Positions 1-8,480 of a stretch of 64,000 nt of DNA are shown one piece after another. Below the pieces are notes generated by a model. It searched no databases and was not told the DNA's origin. It worked only from the letters and a program-made list of their open reading frames with translations. The position numbers were made by a program, and so were the translations under genes. Position 1 is the first letter of the stretch. The number at the start of each line of letters is the position of its first letter. The DNA is from JADGHX01 sp035760965 (GTDB lineage: Bacteria > Pseudomonadota > Gammaproteobacteria > Steroidobacterales > Steroidobacteraceae), in assembly GCA_035760965.1 (NCBI GenBank), contig DASTRY010000051.1, positions 1-64,000 on the forward strand. The letters are read 5' to 3'.

Positions 1-702
1 GGGCGTCGCGAAGAGCAGCGCCTTCGCCGCACCGTACTCGTCCATCGAGCCGTGATAGTCGAGGTGCTCGCGCGTGAGATTGGTGAAGATGGCCGTGTTG
101 AAGCGGACGCCGTTCACGCGGCCTTGGTGGAGCGCGTGCGACGAGACCTCCATGCAGATGTACTGCACGCCCGCGCGCCGAAACTCGGCAAGCTGGCGAT
201 GCACGCTCACGGCATCGACGGTGGTGTGCGTGGACTCGACGAGGGCGCCCGGCAGCCCGTAGCCGATGGTGCCGCTGTAGGCCGCCGGTCGGCCGCAAAA
301 GCCGAGCGCTTGTGCGAGCAGGAAAGCGGTGGTCGTCTTGCCGTTCGTGCCCGTGATGCCGGCGATTTTCAGCGCGCGCGAGGGCGCGCCGAAGAAGCGG
401 TCGGCGATCGTGCCCACGTGCCGACTGAGCTCCGGCACGCGCGCGAAGAACACGTCCGAGCTGAACTCCGGCGCGCGATCGGCTGCCGGCTCGAGCGGCT
501 CGTACAGCACGGCGCGCGCGCCGTTTGCAATCGCCTGGCCGGCAAACTTCAGCCCGTGATGCGTGCGGCCGCGGCACGCGAGGAACAGCCCGCCCTTCGC
601 GACGGCGCGACTGTCGATCGTCACGTCCGTGACGAGCACGTTCGGCGGCGCATCGATGATGCCCGCCGTCAGCTCCGCCAGTGACCGTGCCGTGTTGCTC
701 AT
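1..702 (-). CDS. murE: UDP-MurNAc-tripeptide synthetase MurE, N-terminal 234 residues (runs off window)
   Basis: Mur ligase that adds the third amino acid (normally meso-diaminopimelate in Gram-negatives) to UDP-MurNAc-L-Ala-D-Glu in the cytoplasm. I translated it from the minus strand starting at the ATG at 700-702; the gene continues past base 1. The N-terminal UDP-binding part holds the DSR motif (TIDSRAV), then the ATP loop GITGTNGKTTTAF near residue 115, the TTVDA stretch, and the MEVSSHALHQGRV and NLTREHLDYHG motifs typical of MurE. It starts 5 nt after the ftsI stop, so it belongs to the same division and cell-wall operon. The part that fixes amino-acid specificity (DNPR region) lies outside the window, so the added residue is inferred only from family and organism. 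Confidence 0.96.
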   Translation of the reverse strand, partial: MSNTARSLAELTAGIIDAPPNVLVTDVTIDSRAVAKGGLFLACRGRTHHGLKFAGQAIANGARAVLYEPLEPAADRAPEFSSDVFFARVPELSRHVGTIADRFFGAPSRALKIAGITGTNGKTTTAFLLAQALGFCGRPAAYSGTIGYGLPGALVESTHTTVDAVSVHRQLAEFRRAGVQYICMEVSSHALHQGRVNGVRFNTAIFTNLTREHLDYHGSMDEYGAAKALLFATP

Positions 703-707
703 GTTCG

Positions 708-2510
708 TCAACGCCGCGTCGGGGCGCGGTTCTGCGCGGCCCGTAGCGGCGGCATGTCTTCGATCGATTTGATGGGTTGATCCGGCGGCACCGCCATGAG
801 GCGCAACGCGCCGCCAACGACCGCGGAGAACACGGGCGCGGAGACCTCTCCGCCCTGGTGCTTGCCGGTCGGCTCATCGATCACTACGACGGCCGCGAGC
901 CTCGGATGCGTCGCCGGCGCCATGCCGGCGAACACCGCCATGTACTTGTCCGTCGAGTAGCCGCCGGCACTCGCCTTCCAGGCCGTTCCGGTCTTGCCCG
1001 ACACGCGATACCCGGGGATTTGCGCGCGATACCCCGTGCCCGCTTCGGTCGCGACGACCGACTCGAGCATGTGAATCAGATCGCGGCTGACGGTCGGGTC
1101 GAGCACGGGCTGGCCGGGGGGCGGGCTGTCGACGCGCAAGAACGAAACGGGGCGCGATACGCCGAACGCGGCCAGCGTCGCGTACGCATGCGCGAGCTGC
1201 AGCGGCGTGACCGAGAGGCCGTAGCCATGCGACATCGTGAAGATGCCGACCGGCCGCCAGTGCGAGTAGTGGCTCAGCAGGCCGGCGGACTCGCCGGGAA
1301 AGCCGCTGGTCGTGACCTGCCCAAAGCCGAAGCGCGTCAACGTCGTCCACATCTGCTCCGGCTGCAGCGACAGCGCCAGCATGCCCATGCCGATGTTCGA
1401 GCTCTTGGCGAGAATCGTCGCGAGATCGACCCGGCCGAGGCTGCCGTGCTCGTCCTCGAACAGCGTCGCGCCGACTTTCATGTAGCCGGGCGAGGTGTCG
1501 ATGATGCTGGTCGCCGTGTACTTGCCGGAGGCGAGCCCCGCGGCGACGAAGAACGGCTTCATCGAGGAGCCCGGCTCGATGATGTCGGTCGCGGCTCGAT
1601 TGCGATACGTGCTGGGGGTGAGCTGCTCGCGGTCGTTCGGGTTGAAGGCCGGCTGATTGACCATCGCGAGCACTTCGCCGGTCGTCACATCGAGCACGAC
1701 GATCGAGCCGGCGCGCGCGTTGTACGTGCGGATGGCGGCCTTCAGCTCGCGGTACGCGAGGTACTGGATGCGCAGATCGATCGACAGCACGAGGTCGCGC
1801 CCCGGACGCGCCGGGCGGATGCTGTCGACGTCCTGCACGATGCGCCCGAGCCGATCCTGGATGACGCGCTTCGCGCCGTTCTCGCCGGCGAGCCAGTGGT
1901 CGAACGCGAGCTCGAGCCCCTCCTGCCCGGCGTCGTCGATGTTCGTGAACCCGAGGATGTGGCCCGTCACCTCGCCGGAGGGGTAGTAGCGGCGGTATTC
2001 GCGCGCGAGATACACGCCGGGGATGCCGAGCGCCTTGATCTTCTGCGCCTCCGCCGGCTGGCGACCGCGCGCGAGATAGATGAATTCGCGATCGGCGTTG
2101 CTTGCGATGCGCCGCGCGAGCTCCTGGCGCTCCATCTTCAGCGCGCGTGCGAGCTGCGTCAGCTGGTCGGACGCGAGCAGGCGCGGCTTCGAATCGGTGG
2201 GTACCGCGGCGGCCGTCGGGCTCAGCGCGAGCATGAGCTCCTTCGGATTCACCCACACCGAATCGACGGGCGTGCTGACGGCGAGCGGCTCACCGTACCG
2301 ATCCGTGATGGTGCCGCGGTGCGCGACCACCTGGGCGACACGCGAAAAATTCTGCGTGCCCTTGTTCAGCAGGAAGTCGTTGTCGACGAGCTGCAGATCG
2401 ACCGCACGCCACACGAGCGCGCCCGCGCTGCATGCGAGCGCACCGAAGAGCAGCCACGCCCGCCAGCGGAACGAGCTGGAATTGACTTCGCGCTGCGTGC
2501 GGCCGCTCAT
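708..2510 (-). CDS. ftsI: Septal peptidoglycan transpeptidase FtsI (PBP3)
   Basis: Class B penicillin-binding protein that cross-links septal peptidoglycan with FtsW. About 600 residues from the chosen ATG. One N-terminal membrane helix lies at about residues 15-36, followed by the pedestal domain beginning HRGTITDRYGEPLA and the transpeptidase domain. The catalytic Ser is in EPGSSMK (about residue 315), with SSN and SGKTGTA completing the three active-site motifs. The ATG at 2508-2510 was preferred because GAGG lies 8 nt before it; an in-frame GTG at 2552 would add 14 residues without a clear ribosome site. Between ftsL and murE as in the standard dcw cluster. Confidence 0.97.
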   Translation of the reverse strand: MSGRTQREVNSSSFRWRAWLLFGALACSAGALVWRAVDLQLVDNDFLLNKGTQNFSRVAQVVAHRGTITDRYGEPLAVSTPVDSVWVNPKELMLALSPTAAAVPTDSKPRLLASDQLTQLARALKMERQELARRIASNADREFIYLARGRQPAEAQKIKALGIPGVYLAREYRRYYPSGEVTGHILGFTNIDDAGQEGLELAFDHWLAGENGAKRVIQDRLGRIVQDVDSIRPARPGRDLVLSIDLRIQYLAYRELKAAIRTYNARAGSIVVLDVTTGEVLAMVNQPAFNPNDREQLTPSTYRNRAATDIIEPGSSMKPFFVAAGLASGKYTATSIIDTSPGYMKVGATLFEDEHGSLGRVDLATILAKSSNIGMGMLALSLQPEQMWTTLTRFGFGQVTTSGFPGESAGLLSHYSHWRPVGIFTMSHGYGLSVTPLQLAHAYATLAAFGVSRPVSFLRVDSPPPGQPVLDPTVSRDLIHMLESVVATEAGTGYRAQIPGYRVSGKTGTAWKASAGGYSTDKYMAVFAGMAPATHPRLAAVVVIDEPTGKHQGGEVSAPVFSAVVGGALRLMAVPPDQPIKSIEDMPPLRAAQNRAPTRR

Positions 2511-2604
2511 CGCAAGTGCCTCGTGCGGGTGATGGGCACGATGATGCGGCACCGATTGTGGCGAAGCGGTGGCAGGCTCATGCGGGAATTCGCGGCGCTC
2601 GCAT

Positions 2605-2889
2605 TCATGGCGATATCAGCTCGATTTCCGCCGGCGGCGGCGATTGCATGTGCAGCTTGGTGCTCGCCACGCGCTCGACGAAGGCGTGGGTCGACCACGC
2701 ACTCTGTTCGAGCTGCAGCTGGCCCCACTCGATCTCGAGCGTGTCGCGCTGGCGGTGCAGCCGCTCGAGCGTCACGAACAGCTCGCGCGCGCGATGCTTC
2801 GAATAGATGGCGCCCGCCGCCGACAGCAGCACCGCGGTCCAGAGCGCGGCAATCACGATCGTGAGGAGCTTCGGGCTCGTGATGCGCAT
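2605..2889 (-). CDS. ftsL: Cell division protein FtsL
   Basis: Small bitopic membrane protein of the FtsQLB complex that signals FtsWI activation at the septum. It has 94 residues: a short cytoplasmic start, one hydrophobic helix at about 8-27 (LLTIVIAALWTAVLLSAAGA), and a periplasmic heptad-like coiled coil (LERLHRQRDTLEIEWGQLQLEQ), the usual FtsL layout. The start ATG is 3 nt downstream of the rsmH stop. Sequence identity across this family is low, so the call rests on topology plus its fixed position between rsmH and ftsI. About 95 nt separate its stop from the chosen ftsI start. Confidence 0.9.
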   Translation of the reverse strand: MRITSPKLLTIVIAALWTAVLLSAAGAIYSKHRARELFVTLERLHRQRDTLEIEWGQLQLEQSAWSTHAFVERVASTKLHMQSPPPAEIELISP

Positions 2890-2892
2890 GCG

Positions 2893-3834
2893 TTACCTCA
2901 CGCGCTCCACGGCCCGCAGCATCGCGCTGCGCGCGCGCGGATTGGCCGCGCGCTCGGCCTCGGTCGGCTTGGCTTTGCGACCCACCGCACGGAACTTCGG
3001 TTCCGCGGCCGCGGGCACCACCGGCAGCCGCGCGAGCGCGGGATCGACGCGCGTGAGGCCTTGCATGAAGCGCTTCACGATGCGGTCTTCGAGCGAGTGG
3101 AAGCTGATGACGACGAGGCGCCCGCCGATCGCGAGCACGCTCGCGGCGGCGGCGAGCCCGCGCTCGAGCTGCCCGAGCTCGTCGTTGATGTACATCCGCA
3201 AGGCCTGGAAGGTGCGCGTGGCCGGATGCTTGCCGGGCTCGCGCGTGCGCACCGCGCGCGCGACGATCTCCGCGAGCTGCCCGGTGCGCGTGATGGGCCG
3301 CTCACGGCGCGCGGCGACGATGGCCTCCGCCACCCGCCGCGCGAAGCGCTCTTCGCCGAGGGTCGCAATCACCTCGCGAATCTCGTCGACGCTCGCGCGA
3401 GCGAGCCAGGCCGAGACGGGCTCGCCGCGTGTCGTGTCCATGCGCATGTCGAGCGGGCCGTCCGCCCGGAAGCTGAAACCGCGCGCCGGATCATCGAGCT
3501 GCGGGGAGGAGACGCCGAGATCGAAGAGCACGCCGTTGACGCGCGGCTGCCCGTGCTCATCTTGCGGCGCATGTGCGGACACGATCGCCGCGAGATCGGC
3601 AAATGCCGCATGGACGAGCGTAAGCCGCATTTCGTCGGCAAAGCGCTTGCGACCGGCCGCGATGGCCTGCGCATCCCGGTCGATCGCGAGCACACGGCCC
3701 TCTCCACCCAGGGCCGCGAGAAGGCGTGCCGTGTGGCCGCCGCGCCCGAACGTCGCATCGACATAGTAACCACCCGCAACGGGCGCCAGCGCCGAGAGCG
3801 TTTCCTCGACAAGCACGGGTGTGTGCTCATCCAC
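2893..3834 (-). CDS. rsmH: 16S rRNA (cytosine-1402-N4)-methyltransferase RsmH
   Basis: SAM-dependent enzyme that makes N4-methyl-C1402 in the 30S P site, together with RsmI, which is also in this window. Motifs include HTPVLVEE at the start, the SAM loop DATFGRGGHT, the aspartate after beta 2 (AIDRDAQAI), DLGVSSPQLD and the C-terminal SFHSLEDRIVK. A GTG start at 3832-3834 was chosen because GGAGAG precedes it by about 7 nt and it gives 313 residues, the length of the E. coli protein; a longer in-frame ATG at 3906 would add a low-complexity basic leader. Second gene of the mraZ operon. Confidence 0.97.
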   Translation of the reverse strand: MDEHTPVLVEETLSALAPVAGGYYVDATFGRGGHTARLLAALGGEGRVLAIDRDAQAIAAGRKRFADEMRLTLVHAAFADLAAIVSAHAPQDEHGQPRVNGVLFDLGVSSPQLDDPARGFSFRADGPLDMRMDTTRGEPVSAWLARASVDEIREVIATLGEERFARRVAEAIVAARRERPITRTGQLAEIVARAVRTREPGKHPATRTFQALRMYINDELGQLERGLAAAASVLAIGGRLVVISFHSLEDRIVKRFMQGLTRVDPALARLPVVPAAAEPKFRAVGRKAKPTEAERAANPRARSAMLRAVERVR

Positions 3835-3981
3835 AGATAGCTCTCCATCGAAGCGGTGAGACCGCCCTGATTTGCTCGCGTTGGCCCGACCCACTGATGC
3901 GCGCACCGCCGCCTGCTGCGGCTCGCGGGGCGCGCATCCCCCTGTATCCCCCGGCGTTCCCCGCCGCCGATGCGCGCCGCT

Positions 3982-4434
3982 TCAGAGCGACAGCGAATCG
4001 AGCTCGGACGGCAGATCGGTTCCGGAATCCTCCTCGTTGAGCCAGAGGTCGCGCCGCTCGTTCCAGCGCGTCTCATCCCACAGCTCGAAGCGATTCCCCT
4101 GCCCGATCAACATTCCCCGCTGCTCGAGCGCCGCAAATTCGCGGAGCTCGGGCGGCACCAGAACCCGGCCCTGCCCGTCGAGCTCAACGTCGGTGGCGTG
4201 ACCCACCATGAGCCTTTGCAGCTTGCGCGCTCTGGCGTGCATGCTCGGCAGGCTCATCAACTTGCGTTCGACCTGTTCCCACTCGGGCAGCGGGTAGAGA
4301 AGGAGGCATTGGTCGCGATCGACGGTGAAGATCAGCTTGCCCTGGGCGCGCTCCATGAGCTCGTCCCGGTACCGGCTGGGTATGACCATCCGGCCCTTGG
4401 CGTCCAAGGTGACCTTCGTTGCACCGCGAAACAT
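3982..4434 (-). CDS. mraZ: Transcriptional regulator MraZ
   Basis: First gene of the division/cell-wall operon; a ring-forming AbrB-fold protein that binds repeats in its own promoter and tunes dcw transcription. From the ATG at 4432-4434 it has 150 residues and contains two SpoVT/AbrB-like repeats, each with the DxKGR-type motif: TLDAKGRMVIPSRYR and ELDGQGRVLVPPELRE. The three TGGGN boxes just upstream (4454-4478) are its expected operator, supporting autoregulation. A longer in-frame start at 4479 would put the operator inside the coding region and was rejected. Confidence 0.97.
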   Translation of the reverse strand: MFRGATKVTLDAKGRMVIPSRYRDELMERAQGKLIFTVDRDQCLLLYPLPEWEQVERKLMSLPSMHARARKLQRLMVGHATDVELDGQGRVLVPPELREFAALEQRGMLIGQGNRFELWDETRWNERRDLWLNEEDSGTDLPSELDSLSL

Positions 4435-4453
4435 GACCTGAGGCGAAGATTCC

Positions 4454-4478
4454 GCCCATCCTCTCCCACTCTCACCCA
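4454..4478 (-). promoter_or_regulatory. MraZ operator: three TGGGN boxes with exact 5-nt spacers
   Basis: Read on the minus strand, TGGGT, TGGGA and TGGGC occur at 4474-4478, 4464-4468 and 4454-4458, each pair separated by exactly 5 nt (GAGAG, GAGGA). This is the known arrangement of MraZ-binding repeats. The array lies directly downstream of the mraZ -10 element and 20 nt before the start codon, where bound MraZ would be expected to block initiation or early elongation. Confidence 0.9.
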
Positions 4479-4487
4479 CTTGGCTCC

Positions 4488-4515
4488 ACTATAGACGTGC
4501 AGCACGCTATGTCAA
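4488..4515 (-). promoter_or_regulatory. Sigma-70 promoter of the mraZ (dcw) operon
   Basis: Minus-strand TTGACA (4510-4515) and TATAGT (4488-4493) with a 16-nt spacer. The -35 is a perfect consensus match and the -10 differs at one base. The surrounding DNA is noticeably richer in A/T than the neighbouring genes. It fires into the MraZ boxes and then mraZ. Confidence 0.85.
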
Positions 4516-4718
4516 TTGCGTCAACTGCGAAATTCGTCGCAGTCACAAAGACTTATGGTGAATGGGTAGACAGTACGTACAGTGCGTTTGGGGTGTTGCG
4601 CTTACAAAACATCAGGTTGGCGGGTATAGCTCATACAGTAGGTGAGAGCCTGAAAAGATGGATGCGCGCCGGAGGGCTTCGGGCGCTTTTCGAGCCCTCG
4701 GGCGCGGCCCGCAAAAGG
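4516..4718. other. Intergenic spacer between mraZ promoter and RNase P RNA
   Basis: About 200 nt, A/T-rich near the mraZ promoter and G/C-rich near rnpB. It includes a second TTGACG just upstream of the mraZ -35 and an inverted repeat (GAGGGCT/AGCCCTC, minus strand) beyond the rnpB 3' end that might help end that transcript, although no strong U-run follows. No convincing gene is seen. Confidence 0.5.
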
Positions 4719-5122
4719 AAGGGAGTCGGCCTGTAAGCCGGGTTCTGTCGAGGGCAATCATTCCTCTGGGACTCGTGTCGCCACGAGCCTCGAGCGGCCT
4801 ACCCGGAAGCGCGCGCGGATAAGCGCTGCGGGCACGATGCCGGCTCGCGCCTGCACCGCCCCGCGGCTTCCCTATTTGGCCTTGCTCCAGGTGGGGTTTG
4901 CCGTGCCGCCGCGTGTTACCACCGGCGCGGTGCGCTCTTACCGCACCGTTTCACCCTTGCCGGACCGTGCGGGGTGACCCGCGCGGCCTTGGGCGGTTTG
5001 CTTTCTGTTGCACTTTCCGTGGGCTCGCGCCCCCCAGGCGTTACCTGGCACCTCATCCGCCGGAGCCCGGACTTTCCTCCATCGCCGCCTACGCGACGAC
5101 AGCGATTGCCCGGCCGACTCCC
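4719..5122 (-). ncRNA. rnpB: RNase P RNA component (bacterial type A)
   Basis: Catalytic RNA that trims the 5' leader of tRNA precursors. On the minus strand the 5' region reads GGAGGAAAGTCCGGGCTCC, followed by GGTGCCAGGTAACGCC, the universal core near P3/P4. Further along come the GGTGAAACGGTGCGGTAAGA core element, ACCCCACCTGGAGCAAGGCC with AAATAGGG, and the 3' block ACAGAACCCGGCTTACAGG. The outer ends GGGAGTCGGCC and GGCCGACTCCC are complementary and form P1, which sets the ends to within a few bases. Total length is about 400 nt, normal for type A. Confidence 0.97.
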
Positions 5123-5128
5123 GCGGGC

Positions 5129-5156
5129 ACGATACGGGCGAAAGGAGGAAATGCAA
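5129..5156 (-). promoter_or_regulatory. Probable rnpB promoter
   Basis: On the minus strand TTGCAT (5151-5156) and TATCGT (5129-5134) are spaced by 16 nt, and the predicted RNase P RNA 5' end lies about 7 nt after the -10. The position fits transcription start at the mature or near-mature 5' end. Confidence 0.65.
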
Positions 5157-5185
5157 GCCAAAACTACGAGCGAAGTGCCGTTTTT

Positions 5186-6049
5186 CTACTTCTCGCGGTC
5201 TTCGTCTTTTGCCGCACGCATTGCGAGCGCGTACGCATCGCTGCGTTTTCCGCCGACGAGTTGTGCGGCGAGCGCGGCGGCGCGGCCCGGTGGCAGCTCG
5301 CGAACGAGCAAGGTGACGGCGCGCTCGAGCTGCTGGGCATCCACACCGGCCTGCACTGCAGGCGCGCCTTCCACGACGATCGTGATCTCGCCGCGCGCGA
5401 AGTTCGGCTCGGTCTTCGCGCGCTCCATCAGCTCGGCCAGCGTGCCGCGATAGGTTGTCTCGTGCGCCTTCGTCAACTCGCGCGCGACCGCCGCGCGCCG
5501 TTCGCCACCGAACGCCGCGGCGAGATCCGCAAGAGACTCTTCGATGCGATGAGGCGCTTCGAAGAACACCAGCGTGCGCGTTTCGTGCGCAACTTCTGCG
5601 AGCCGCGCACGACGCTCCGCCGCGCGCGACGGCAGAAATCCTTCGAAGCAGAAGCGGTCTGTGGGTAGGCCCGCAACCGCAAGCGCAGCGGTTATTGCCG
5701 ATGGGCCCGGTATCGCGCGCACCTCGCATCCGGCTCGCGCAGCTTCAGTCACCAACTCGTAGCCGGGATCGGAAAGCAGCGGCGTGCCGGCGTCGCTAAC
5801 CAGCGCCACCGTTTCGCCCGCAGCGAGTCGCGCGAGCAATTCAGGCACGCGACTCGATTCGTTGTGTGCATGTAGCGACACCAATGGACGCGAGATGCCC
5901 ATCGACTGCAGCAGCGTACGCGTGTGCCGCGTATCCTCGGCCGCGATGACGTCCGCGCCCGCGAGCACTTCGCGTGCGCGAGGGCTCAGATCGCTCAGAT
6001 TTCCGATCGGAGTCGCGACGACATCGAGCCGGCCCCGCGAATTGCCCAC
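5186..6049 (-). CDS. rsmI: 16S rRNA (cytidine-1402-2'-O)-methyltransferase RsmI
   Basis: Tetrapyrrole-methylase-fold enzyme that 2'-O-methylates C1402, the same nucleotide modified by RsmH. The conserved start GRLDVVATPIGNLSDLS is followed by ADVIAAEDTRHTRTLL, VSDAGTPLLSDPG, and the SAM site IPGPSAITAALAVAGL. A GTG at 6047-6049 was chosen: it gives 287 residues, the family length, with GGGA 6 nt upstream. The reading frame stays open upstream to 6280 but encodes an unconserved Arg/Ser-rich stretch. Divergent from lpoA, as commonly found. Confidence 0.95.
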   Translation of the reverse strand: MGNSRGRLDVVATPIGNLSDLSPRAREVLAGADVIAAEDTRHTRTLLQSMGISRPLVSLHAHNESSRVPELLARLAAGETVALVSDAGTPLLSDPGYELVTEAARAGCEVRAIPGPSAITAALAVAGLPTDRFCFEGFLPSRAAERRARLAEVAHETRTLVFFEAPHRIEESLADLAAAFGGERRAAVARELTKAHETTYRGTLAELMERAKTEPNFARGEITIVVEGAPAVQAGVDAQQLERAVTLLVRELPPGRAAALAAQLVGGKRSDAYALAMRAAKDEDREK

Positions 6050-6050
6050 T

Positions 6051-6056
6051 ATAATT
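6051..6056 (+). promoter_or_regulatory. Candidate -10 element for lpoA
   Basis: A perfect TATAAT lies 127 nt upstream of the lpoA start and overlaps the beginning of rsmI on the other strand. No good -35 is visible at 16-18 nt, so this is only a candidate. Confidence 0.4.
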
Positions 6057-6182
6057 CCCGCCTCGATTTTGCTTGCGCCGAGCCCCCTCTCGCGGGCCCG
6101 TGTGCGTGGCTGAGGCCGGGCATCGTGCCCGCCTGCGGAAGGCGCTTCAACCTCAAGGAATCGCCGAACGGAGCTGAACGTA

Positions 6183-8087
6183 GTGCGACTCGACAAGCGG
6201 AACGGCGATTCGATGCTGACCGAGCGATTGAGATGGGTGGGCCGCGGGCTCGCGGTCCTCGCGGCCACGCTGCTGCTCACCGGGTGTCCCTCGCTCGGCC
6301 CACGCGAAGGTCCACCGCCGAGTCAGGATCGCGCGCGCAATCTCGAGCGGACGGGCGACTACGCGGGCGCGGCCGCGGTGTACGAGCGCCTCGCCGCGCA
6401 AAACACCGGCACCGAGCAGAACGCGTACTGGTTGCTCGCCGCTCGCGACTATCTGCGCGCTCGCCGCCCGGACGATGCACAGCGCGTGCTCGCCTCCATC
6501 GCCCCGCCGCTCGCGCCGGACCAGACGTTCGAGCGCCAGATGCTCGGCGTCGAGCTCGCGCTCGCACGCGGTCAAGGCGGCGACGCCTGGCAGCAGCTCG
6601 CCGCGATTCAGCAGCCGACCGCTCCGCAAGCCGCAATTCGCTACCTCACGCTGCGCCAACAGGCGGCATTCGCGACGAGCCGGCCAGTCGAAGCCGTCCG
6701 CGCGGAGATGGCGCGCGAGCGGTATCTCGTCACGGCGGACGAGCGTACGCAGGCCCGCACCGAGCTGCTGTTTCAGCTCCGCGATGCGCAGGAGCGAGGC
6801 GTGCGCGTCGAGCCTCGCGCGGTCACCGATCCGATCGTCCGCGGTTGGCTCGAGCTCGCACCGCTTGCCGCCGCAGCGGCTCGCGGCCCGGCGACCGCGC
6901 AGCTGGACATTCAAGCGTGGACGACACGCTACCCGACCCATCCCGCGGCCGATGTCGTGCGGTCGGAGTTGCTCGGGCAACGGCCCGAGCCGCGCCAAGC
7001 CGTGCCGCACGTCGCGCTGCTGCTGCCCTTGTCGGGACGCACGGGCGCCGCGGGCACAACGGTTCGCGATGGCTTCATGACGGCGTACTACCAGATGCCC
7101 GTCTCGCAGCGGCCGCGCCTACGGATCTACGACACTGCGGAAATCAGCGCAGCGGAGGCCATCGCACGCGCGCGTGCAGAAGGCGCGGAATTCATCGTGG
7201 GGCCGCTCACGCGCGATGAAGTCACCGCTGCCGCGGACCTGGGCGATGCGCGCCCGCCGATTCTCGCGCTGAACTTCCTGCCGCAGGATCGGCCCGGGCC
7301 GCAAGGGTTCTATCAGTTCGCGCTTTCGCCCGAAGAGGAAGCGCGTGCGGTCGCGCGCCGCATTCTCGCCGACGGCGGCCGGCGTGGCGTCGCCGTGGTG
7401 CCCGAAGGCGACTGGGGCACTCGCGTGCTCGCCGCGTTTCGGCAGGAGCTCGAAGCGGGCGGCGGCGTGCTCCTTGCGGATGTGGCGCTCGATTCGACGC
7501 GTACGGACTGGGCGCCGGAGATCACGCAGGTCCTGCGCATCAGCGACAGCCGTGCGCGTGCGCGGCGACTCGAATCCATTCTCGGCACGAAGCTCGCGTT
7601 CGAGCCGCGCCGCCGCGCGGATCTCGACTTCATCTTCGCGCCCGCGAGCGCGGCCATCACCGCGCGGCTCGTGCGCCCGCAGTTGCGCTTTCATTTCGCC
7701 GGGGACGTGCCGACGTACGCCACCTCCGACGCCTTCGAGCCCGACCCGAACGCCAATCAGGACATGGACGGGCTGATGTTCCCCGACATGCCGTGGATGC
7801 TCGGCAGCGATCTCGCCGAGAGCGTGCGTGCCGTCGCGCGCGAGGCGTGGCCGACGGGCGGGCCGCGGCGTAATCGGCTGTTCGCGTTCGGATTCGACGC
7901 GTTCCGCCTGTGCGCGGCGCTCCGCAGCGGCGCGGGAGTGAATTTCGACGGGCTCACGGGGCACCTCACGCTCGATAGCGAGCGGCGCGTGCATCGCGAG
8001 CTGGCGTGGGCGGAGCTCCGCAACGGACAGGCCAGGTTGTTGCCCCCGCCGACCGCGGTCGGAGCGCAGCAAGCCATCGCGCAGTAA
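6183..8087 (+). CDS. lpoA: Outer-membrane lipoprotein LpoA (LppC family), PBP activator
   Basis: Lipoprotein that reaches from the outer membrane to activate the class A synthase PBP1a. 634 residues: a signal peptide with lipobox LLLTGC (Cys at about residue 35), an N-terminal TPR-like helical domain (ERTGDYAGAAAVYERLAA and following), and a C-terminal periplasmic-binding-protein-like LppC domain starting near VPHVALLLPLSGRTGAAG. GTG at 6183 has GGAG about 9 nt upstream; the in-frame ATG at 6213 also gives a usable signal peptide. The gene order rsmI<>lpoA-yraN is typical of gammaproteobacteria. Confidence 0.92.
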   Translation: MRLDKRNGDSMLTERLRWVGRGLAVLAATLLLTGCPSLGPREGPPPSQDRARNLERTGDYAGAAAVYERLAAQNTGTEQNAYWLLAARDYLRARRPDDAQRVLASIAPPLAPDQTFERQMLGVELALARGQGGDAWQQLAAIQQPTAPQAAIRYLTLRQQAAFATSRPVEAVRAEMARERYLVTADERTQARTELLFQLRDAQERGVRVEPRAVTDPIVRGWLELAPLAAAAARGPATAQLDIQAWTTRYPTHPAADVVRSELLGQRPEPRQAVPHVALLLPLSGRTGAAGTTVRDGFMTAYYQMPVSQRPRLRIYDTAEISAAEAIARARAEGAEFIVGPLTRDEVTAAADLGDARPPILALNFLPQDRPGPQGFYQFALSPEEEARAVARRILADGGRRGVAVVPEGDWGTRVLAAFRQELEAGGGVLLADVALDSTRTDWAPEITQVLRISDSRARARRLESILGTKLAFEPRRRADLDFIFAPASAAITARLVRPQLRFHFAGDVPTYATSDAFEPDPNANQDMDGLMFPDMPWMLGSDLAESVRAVAREAWPTGGPRRNRLFAFGFDAFRLCAALRSGAGVNFDGLTGHLTLDSERRVHRELAWAELRNGQARLLPPPTAVGAQQAIAQ

Positions 8088-8114
8088 CCCGCCGCACGGT
8101 GACGAGGAGCGCAC

Positions 8115-8477
8115 ATGGATCGTGCTGAGCTCGGGCGGAGCGCCGAAGACATCGCAGCCGAGCACCTGCGTCGTCACGGCCTCGAGATCATCGCTCGCAA
8201 CTACCGCCGCCGCAGCGGCGAGCTCGATATCGTCGCGCGCGCCGACGATGTGCTCGCGATCGTCGAAGTGCGCACTCGCTCGAGCGACTCGTTCGGCGGA
8301 GCGGCCGCGAGCATCGACGGCTGGAAGCGGCACAAGATCATCCGCGCGGCGCAGCAGCTGTTGCAGCAGAAGCGCGAGCTCGCGCGGCTGCGCGTGCGCT
8401 TCGACGTCGTCGTGGTTCATGACGCGGCGAGCGACACCCCGCACGTCGAGTGGATCCAGCACGCCTTCGAGGCGTAG
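8115..8477 (+). CDS. yraN: YraN family (UPF0102) endonuclease-like protein
   Basis: 120-residue member of a widespread family with a Holliday-junction-resolvase/restriction-endonuclease fold and unproven cellular role. The family signature is clear: G..AE..A...L...G..I.ARN at the N-terminus, then GELDIVARADDVLAIVEVRTR, containing the acidic catalytic-type residues D and E of the ELD-x-EVR motif, and a C-terminal RFDVVVV strand. It follows lpoA by 27 nt and probably shares its transcript. Its stop lies 3 nt from the convergent sspB stop. Confidence 0.93.
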   Translation: MDRAELGRSAEDIAAEHLRRHGLEIIARNYRRRSGELDIVARADDVLAIVEVRTRSSDSFGGAAASIDGWKRHKIIRAAQQLLQQKRELARLRVRFDVVVVHDAASDTPHVEWIQHAFEA

Positions 8478-8480
8478 CGC

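Noticed and set aside
4620..4712. tRNA-like start (GCGGGTATAGCTCAT... with a pairing CCCGC 90 nt later)
   Set aside because: It resembles a tRNA acceptor and D-arm, but there is no anticodon arm and no T-arm motif, so I see no tRNA.
4497..4736. Plus-strand 79-codon frame in the mraZ-rnpB gap
   Set aside because: It runs through the mraZ promoter into rnpB antisense and shows no ribosome site or family.
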